From Athripsodes cinereus (lineage: Eukaryota; Arthropoda; Insecta; Trichoptera; Leptoceridae): a stretch of DNA of 64,000 nucleotides. Both the position numbers and the translations under genes were made by a program. Under the pieces are notes generated by a model, which was given only the letters and a program-made list of their open reading frames with translations, made no database searches and was not told the DNA's origin. The number at the start of each line of letters is the position of its first letter. The stretch's first letter is position 1. The DNA lies in the NCBI GenBank assembly GCA_947579605.1, contig OX388307.1:8719237-8783236 (forward strand). The letters run 5' to 3'. Positions 57,410-64,000 of the stretch are shown piece after piece.

Positions 57410-57640
57410 CAGTGGGTTATATTTATTTATTTAATACATTAAACGGCGTTTAAGCCATTTTTAAATTGTATTACAAAGTATACTATTGATCATATTACAT
57501 TATAATTGTTCACTCAAGGTACATATAGACTACAAAAGATAAAAACAAATTTCATTATAAAAACATTAAGACATAAGCATCATACTGCAATTCATTCACA
57601 ATCATAACAATCCGCATAACCTTATAACAACATACATTGT
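57410..57640 (-). mobile_element. Retroelement 3' end with (TAAA)n tail (minus strand)
   Basis: On the minus strand AATGGCTTAAACGCCGTTTA (short inverted words) is followed by ATGTATTAAATAAATAAATA. The layout matches 43404-43560: small palindrome, then tail. Upstream limit uncertain. Confidence 0.45.
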
Positions 57641-57654
57641 TAAATACATTGTTT

Positions 57655-58316
57655 TCAGAAGAGACAGACCTCACCTTAACTCATATATAAATAGAGCCTG
57701 CACAAGCTTCAACAGAAGTTGCGGAAGTAACCCTGATCTGGATCCATTCATTACTACTTTAAATAAATTTAAAAATAACCTGAAGCAGATATCGGCTTTT
57801 GGATCTAGACGGTTGTAACAATGTATAGTGTTGTATTTAATTATTGTCACCTAATGGTGGCTGAGTAGGTACATTGCGCTGAGGTATTTAATTGTTTGAT
57901 TATTTATACTGTGGAACTGTGTATACTTAGTATGGCTGAGTGCTGTCGTATAGTATAGTGTAGATATAGCTGTAGGTATGCGATGATATAGTACAGTGTA
58001 GGTACATATAAATAGTATTGTGGTGTTGTTATTGTACTGAATATGCCTTATAATTATTCTTTATTCTTTCTTCCTTCTCTCTCTCTCACCTCCTATTAAC
58101 TTATTTGTTATTTTTCTTTTCTTTCTTTCTTCCTTCCCTTCCCCACCTATTGTGTACTTACTTATATTGTTTTTTTTTTGTACTACATAATAATGAATAT
58201 ATTTAAGATACTATAATTGGCGATGTAAATCAAATATTGAACTTGTAAATTACTTATTCCTATTGTAAATGCTGTTGTATCTAAAAGAAAAATAAAAAAA
58301 AAAAAAAAAAAAAAAA
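57655..58316 (+). pseudogene. LINE 3' end: ORF2 C-terminus, UTR and poly(A)
   Basis: Frame from about 57660 reads RDRPHLNSYINRACTSFNRS, CGSNPDLDPFITTLNKFKNN and LKQISAFGSRRL to a TAA near 57817. This is the final block of a CR1/Jockey-like ORF2 (RxRxxxNSYxNRxxxSFNxxC...D.F...L..F). A pyrimidine-rich 3' UTR of about 470 bp follows (ttcttccttctctctctctc at 58069) and an A-tail of about 30 bases at 58286-58316. Presence of the tail implies fairly recent retroposition. Confidence 0.78.
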
Positions 58317-59464
58317 CAATAAAGATATAATTACATGTATCAATCATTGATATACAGTACAATGCACACACGCAAGTATACCTTCTAATAAACAAGTGGA
58401 AAGATTCAAATAATTCTTCAAATCTATGTACTTAGTTCTTTTGATTTATTTTAGTGAAATCAGGAGGACGTCAGTAAACAAAAAGGTAAAATGTTTCTGA
58501 TTTGAGAAAAATTTTAGTGTTCATAAACTTCGTTCAAACTAGCAGATGAAAATAATAAAAAATATATTAAGTATGTAATACACGTTCTTGTTCAAAGCTA
58601 AGTTTTTTTCCTGAAGGGTGAAAAGTTAACGTGAGTCGGCACTGTAAACAAACATTGAAAATTGGGTGTGTTCAAAAAGGTATACGTCCCCATCTTTTAC
58701 ACAGCTAATAAATTTCATGAGAAACATATTATGTAATTAATTAAAAAAATACACGCGTCTGTGTTTTGTTGAACTATAAAATAAAATATATTATTTAGCC
58801 TGATGTTAAAATCTTCTCCTAACTACCTTTACTGGTATAATACAATTCATAGCTTTTGTATTGTAAAACAAAGAGAAAAGAGATTCGAGTGAAAAACAAT
58901 AATTTCATTTAGGTTCACGGGAAGAGACAAAGACCTTCTTCACAGTTGGATACTCCTGTTTCTGGAATATTCCATTATCTCGTAACATTTGATTGTATCT
59001 ACCTCTATGTACCTTCAGAGGCTCTGGGAAATACTAAGTATCTGTCACATGACATTATCTCATTGATCTTGGCAATTCTTTTTAAAGGGTAAAAAAGACA
59101 CATTAGCAGAAATAAAATATTACTTTTCTGGGTTAAAGAAATTATATCCATTTGTTTTGATTATGACATTAATGTGAATAAAAGTCTTGGCAGCTGAAAA
59201 ATTATTCTCTTGAGGTCAGTGGCGTATAAAATATGGATTATCTTCCTTTTAGTGGATGAAGGGTTGTAGGTACCTACTTAATGAGATACATAAAAATGAT
59301 TTTTGGTAGTGTTTTTTACTATCCTATTTTTTAAAATACCTCTGTATGTATTAATAGTAATATTATACTGTCGGTAATTCAAAACTGTTAAAGTATACAC
59401 AGAATTATGTCCAGTGGAATATTAAGGGACTTTTTACATATTCCTGAATATAATGTTCCTAATA
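58317..59464. other. No gene recognised
   Basis: AT-rich; cagtggcgtataaaat at 59218 looks like a single hAT terminus, but no partner end was found. Confidence 0.5.
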
Positions 59465-59686
59465 GGCGGCGTACAGACAGCTGGGTGCGAACGTCAATCA
59501 TCAAGCAATAATCTTAAATCTTTCGGCGACAACTCCGAAAAAATATTCGAATGAATGCCTTCGTTACGTCTCAAGGACGGGTAACGAAGGCATTCATTCG
59601 AATATTTCTTCGGAGAATGCTCCGAATTGTTGCCGAAAGATTTTTGCTTGATGATTGACGTTCGCATCCAGCTGTCTGCACGCTGC
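59465..59686. mobile_element. Large foldback MITE, about 103-bp arms
   Basis: Arms 59465-59567 and 59581-59686 are nearly reverse complementary around a 13-nt loop (gtctcaaggacgg). The core aaatattcgaatgaatgcct and the outer cagacagctgg(g/a)tgcgaacg are shared by both. Ends ggcggcgtacagacagctgg / GCAGCGTGCAGACAGCTGGA. No convincing target duplication. The 91-codon minus frame is a by-product. Confidence 0.85.
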
Positions 59687-60489
59687 AATATGCGTATCAT
59701 TTTGAAAGTAGTATCAATTATGACAAGTAGAATATGGCGAATATGAGAAGAAGTGAATGAAGACAACAAATATTTTAGAATGAAATATGTTTACTTTCCC
59801 CTGTAATAAAAGAAATAATAATATAATAAATGAATAGCTAGTATATAAAAGCCTCAAAATCGTTGTCAAATCTTAGCATATCCTAAACAAAAGGTTTTTA
59901 ATGAAGAGGGAAAATCTGGACTCTCAATGAATGTCAAAGGACGAATTAAAAAGCAAAAAATACACGTACAATAACATTCGTTTATTAATATATAAGTAGG
60001 TACAATATCGTAATATGAGAAAGATTAGCAGTGACTAATGCATGATTTGTTGGTGTAATTTAAACAATCATCAAAGTATGATCATAATTAATTATCCGCT
60101 GGGGCCTAATTACATTCATTGTGAACTTTAATATTTTCAGTGTTTTATATGAAAAGGCAATGGAAAAATACCACAGTTCATAATGAAAACGATTCCCATA
60201 CTATAAATATATGAGTCTATTCGTACATAAACTAGGTAAAGTATTATCTATATTGACCAAAACGATAAAATTATGTGTATGAAAATTACTTTCTATACAA
60301 ACTTCTATCTCTCGAGAACATTCCGATAAAAATACAATTAAAAATTACCGAGCTGCAATTAAAAATGAACTTCGTATTCTGATAAAAAAAATTCTATATA
60401 TTTTTTCACGTTTCAAAATACTCCTACGATTTTAGGTGTGAAATGACCACATTCTGTGCTTATTCAATAATTTTATAAAAAAGGATATA
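59687..60489. other. No gene recognised
   Basis: AT-rich spacer. Confidence 0.5.
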
Positions 60490-60660
60490 TTCAGGGTTTA
60501 CCACCACTTTCCCCAGGATGCCTTAAGATCTGAGCTCCTATATCATCCAGACGCAACGAAACAAAAAAGAAAAATCCAAAGGGAGGGCTCAGGATTTGCC
60601 CGACAAAATCCTCCCCTAAATTACAACCCTTAATGTCCCTTGGAGGAGATTACTCACTAT
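60490..60660 (-). repeat. GC-richer retroelement-like relic
   Basis: The minus strand is open through FVSLRLDDIGAQILRHPGES and GGKP to a TGA. GC-richer than its surroundings and possibly a LINE remnant, but no diagnostic motif and no second copy in the window. Confidence 0.3.
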
Positions 60661-61460
60661 AAGGCACTACTCACCACTACAATAGTCTTACAAACTATGT
60701 TCTTACTGTTACGTATTGCTACGTATTAAAAATTTTAACACTGGAGACAACACTTTACAACTATTGTATTACAATAATTTTATAATTGCTAATAGTAAAT
60801 ATTAGGCTAAATAAAGGAAGTAAAGGGAGTTCAGGGTCATAAGCTAGTATTATAATAATATAATCTTTGTTAAAATGCCATTACTTGGGGTATAAGCACC
60901 TATTCATTCCCATAAATTAAAACAATAAGGATGGGAATGGGTAGAGAATGGAGATGACCTTGAACGAGATCTTAATGAAGACTTTTTGAGATTTATGTAG
61001 AGAACTGTGTATAAGTAAGTACACGAGATCAAAATAAATTATATTATTTTCTATTATTATTTCTATAAAAATGTATGCAAATGACTCCATTTCGCGATTC
61101 TCTTTCTTTTGATATATTTTCCTGACAATATCATGGTACTAGTTTTACATCTGGCTTCACTAAAGAAATAATAATAAAATATACATAAAAAACAATGTAC
61201 AGTATCAAAAAATACAACTTTTTTCACACACCAAATGGTAAAAGTTATTTTTAGAAATATCATACTTCTTTTGTAAAGAAATTTTGTACTTATTATTGTC
61301 AGTTACAATAGTTATTTTACGCAAAAATATATCTAACAACAAAATATTTTGTATATACTAAATAAAAATGAAATGAAAAGTTCACCTTTCCTACTTATTA
61401 GTTATCTTCTGGGATCGCATTGGGCTGTAATGATCCTTGTAAGAATCGTCTATATTCAGT
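60661..61460. other. No gene recognised
   Basis: AT-rich; a small hairpin ctattcattcccat...atgggaatgggtag lies near 60899-60942. Confidence 0.5.
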
Positions 61461-61461
61461 A

Positions 61462-61608
61462 TTTATTTATTGTGAAACCCAGAAAAAAACAATCAAATTG
61501 ATCTCCAGTAGGTACTGTGCAAAACGCACAGCACGTGGAGATGCATCAAAAATATCCTCCATAGTGCATGTGACAGGGCACAATAGACACTCCAACAAGT
61601 GTGGCATG
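61462..61608 (-). mobile_element. LINE-A 3' end, third copy (minus strand)
   Basis: Minus strand: MPHLLECLLCPVTCTMEDIF, DASPRAVRFAQY, then a shifted end, 3' UTR and aataaataaat. More severely 5'-truncated than the other copies. A 4-base insertion (gtag/ctac) interrupts the last codons. Confidence 0.82.
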
Positions 61609-62470
61609 CTCTTTAATAATAATTTGGTGGTAGTCTCACAAAGCAGAAATATTTTGTTCTTAAAAACTTACTATCCGTGAATGTGCTCATTGGATTCAAG
61701 TTCGTGTAGAGATCAATAGTTTCTCAGGTGTATACCGGATATATAAAAATTGTAAGATATTTCGAATAGATCAAAATATTTAGACATAGATATAAGCCAG
61801 ACATTATACCCACGCATTACTCAAGATATTTTCTTGAGAAATATAGAAAACTCCTATGTAGCAAGTAATACTAGAGTAATAATATAAAAGTCGTAACGTT
61901 ATTTCTGTAATCAAGTAAAGAAAATGTGACAAACACAATTTTTTTATTTCTTTCCCAATAATGCTTCGTATTTTATAATAGTACTTTGGTTTGATATTAG
62001 AGGGGAAAATAAATGTTAAGATAAATATAGGAGATAAAGCAATTTTGTATATGGCAATATTACTTACTATTGAACTTGTAATATTCAAGTTATGTATGAT
62101 TATTTTTCATGTTCTTGAAAAATGATATAAGATAAGGTATCTTAGTTATATTTGAAATTAATGAATGGATAATAGTATCAAAAAAATGAGAGACTTGGTT
62201 TTAAGATGATGTTAATCAGAATATGTTGTAAAATCCAAAATAGAAATATGTTTGTATTCTGAAGCATTATTAGAGAGAAAAAATGATCTTCTTATGTTCC
62301 ATGTGAATCTCGTCTCGTCAATAAAATCTCGTCACTTGATGTTATGCTCACTAAAATCTCTCACCGGCAGACACACTGTATGTTATACTCTTATAAGTCG
62401 TCTTCCTTATGTCATTAAAAAAAAAAGACATTCAGAATATGTAGCATACTTCGTCGCTAATACCTACCTA
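61609..62470. other. No gene recognised
   Basis: AT-rich; frames at 61804-62088 (minus) and 62252-62473 (plus) carry no motif. Confidence 0.5.
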
Positions 62471-62474
62471 TGAA

Positions 62475-62695
62475 AAATTGGTCTCCCACTCATTTCCGTA
62501 AATTTACGAGTGTTCTGTAAAAGACAAGCGTTCGAAAAAATAGAATCATTTTACGTCTAAAACTCATCGATGAGTTCTGCCACCCATTCTGAATGTCTCA
62601 ATTTTATAGTGGCACGAAGAGTTTTATTAAATGCAGCTGGTCCTCTAGCTATCCTACTTGTGGGATATGCCGTGATGGTATAGTATTATAGTACA
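62475..62695 (+). repeat. Family B dispersed repeat, nearly complete but diverged
   Basis: gaaaaattggtctcccactc, acgagtgttctgtaaaagac, cgttcgaaaaaatagaatc, cgatgagttctgccacccat, cttgtgggatatgccgtgat, terminal tagtattatagtac. Confidence 0.8.
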
Positions 62696-64000
62696 TAGGG
62701 TATAAATTGGCACGAATAAATACGGAATGGAAAATAATATATGAACAATTTTCCCAATAAAGAAAACCATATCAAATAAAAACATCGATTTGAACTAGTA
62801 CATACATAATATTATAATAGGTAAATCAAAACAAATACAAAATCAATTATAAACAACATTCTAAGTAGGTACATTAAGTTATTACAATTACAAACACAAT
62901 AATTATGCATGTATACCCATGTAATATTAAGGTATGTATAGTATCATATCAATCAATACATAGTTGTATGTGTATCTAATTTGCAATATACAAGCTTTCA
63001 AACATTCATTTATTCCTATAAACAAGAAATAATAATATCCACATTCGATATATTTTATGTCAATAATTCATTATGACAAATTTGATACAAACAGTGACAA
63101 GCTCAAAGGAGGATACGAAATCTGAGTGGGTGTTATGTATCGAAGTCGTTCTTTTTTTCTGCGGATAAAATTTAATGTCACCGACTTCTCCAACACTCTT
63201 GTTGTTTATTTTTATATACAGGAAGACAGCAAGTCATAAACAATTCATGATAGAACATTTACTGAGAAGGTCAATTATTATAATAATATCAGTAAAAATA
63301 CAATAGAGTCTTTGCAGAATTAATAAGATTTTATCCAGTGATTTCATTCTATATTAAACCTTCTATATAGGTATACGTTAAGATACAAAATAGACCAGTT
63401 ACAGAAAAACGATTATATTTATTAGTTTTATTTTTATCTAGGTATGTCAACACTGTAAAAGTTTATTTTACAAATACTTAAAAACATTTTAAAATATATA
63501 GAACACTGATGACTTTCACTAAATTTTACTGCACCGTATATTGCTTTTTTAGTTGCCTTTTTTTGAGTTTGCAATGAACTTAAATTTTAGCCCCACATTA
63601 ACGATCTATGTATGTACCTTAGCTTATTCAACCAAGTATAAAACTTTCGACAACCTTGAAAAAACTTTTTTAACCACTGATTATTTTAAGCATCTCATAA
63701 GCATATTTTATGCAAGCAGAGTAGCAAGCCGACTAACTGTATTTCAAAAAATCTCTGCTTAAACGTACTTGCAATTCTATTACGGAAAAAAAATATTCTG
63801 TGTAATATTTTTCTCATAAAATGTAAAAGTTTCGATATTAATATTTAATATAAATAACAACAGTATGGTGATGGTTTATTAATTATTATTTGCGCTACGA
63901 GCTTACAACTTCCCTAACGTAACTTTGTTTTCATATTAAGAAGCCTCCTTCAAGGCAGCCAACAAAATTTGAAGGAACAAAATTAGATAAAAATTACATC
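62696..64000. other. No gene recognised
   Basis: AT-rich to the window edge; the 69-codon plus frame at 63553-63762 has no recognisable motif. Confidence 0.5.

Noticed and set aside
58183..58395. Small membrane protein with a Phe run on the minus strand
   Set aside because: The Phe run is the complement of a LINE poly(A) tail.
59218..59240. cagtggcgtataaaat as a hAT element start
   Set aside because: No matching inverted end or 8-bp duplication could be found downstream or upstream.

Overview
The window is strongly AT-rich animal DNA, almost certainly from an insect. The reasons are the many short, 5'-truncated non-LTR retrotransposon (LINE) ends, tRNA-derived SINEs, a rosa-type (DD41D) mariner, hAT- and mariner-type MITEs, and the recurrent tacctac/gtaggta-type words common in lepidopteran and hemipteran intergenic DNA. 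The order cannot be decided from the sequence. No convincing host gene is present. The only intact protein-coding gene is a mariner-family transposase on the minus strand at 17925-19025. Every other long reading frame is a retrotransposon relic or a chance ORF.

Layout. 1-4030 is a LINE graveyard: a decayed endonuclease/reverse transcriptase copy interrupted by the 3' end of a second LINE (LINE-A, 1304-1601), an ATTCGC block, another LINE tail ending in (TTA)n, and an opposite-strand RT fragment. 4030-17150 is mostly featureless AT-rich DNA with a foldback (5614-5738), SINE fragments and small LINE ends. 17150-19470 holds a minus-strand SINE, the complete mariner (17819-19114, TA target duplication) and a LINE tail with (AATAG)n. 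19470-33640 is sparse: two tRNA-SINE copies, three LINE C-terminal relics, a 28-bp tandem repeat and a MITE.

33640-45992 is rich in foldback DNA. It holds an inverted-repeat element carrying an 82-bp tandem array (33647-34320), an R1-like LINE end (34560-35803), two hAT-type MITEs (39441-39645 and 41483-41967, the latter with a perfect 8-bp target duplication), an RTE-like LINE end, a dispersed repeat (family B) split by a 362-bp insertion, and a TA-flanked MITE (45575-45992). 46000-64000 carries further LINE-A and LINE C-terminal relics, a 64-bp-arm foldback, a 39-bp minisatellite invaded by a LINE 3' end, more family B copies and a large foldback at 59465-59686.

How the parts relate. The mariner transposase has a full DD41D triad and sits between matching terminal repeats, so it is the only potentially autonomous unit. 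The LINE fragments represent about ten families, all 5'-truncated or edge-cut, and supply tails similar to those of the SINEs. The least explained structures are three foldbacks (5614, 33647, 49121) that share an AAACACTGT-like word in their arms, and the family B repeat. Neither is assigned to a known superfamily here.
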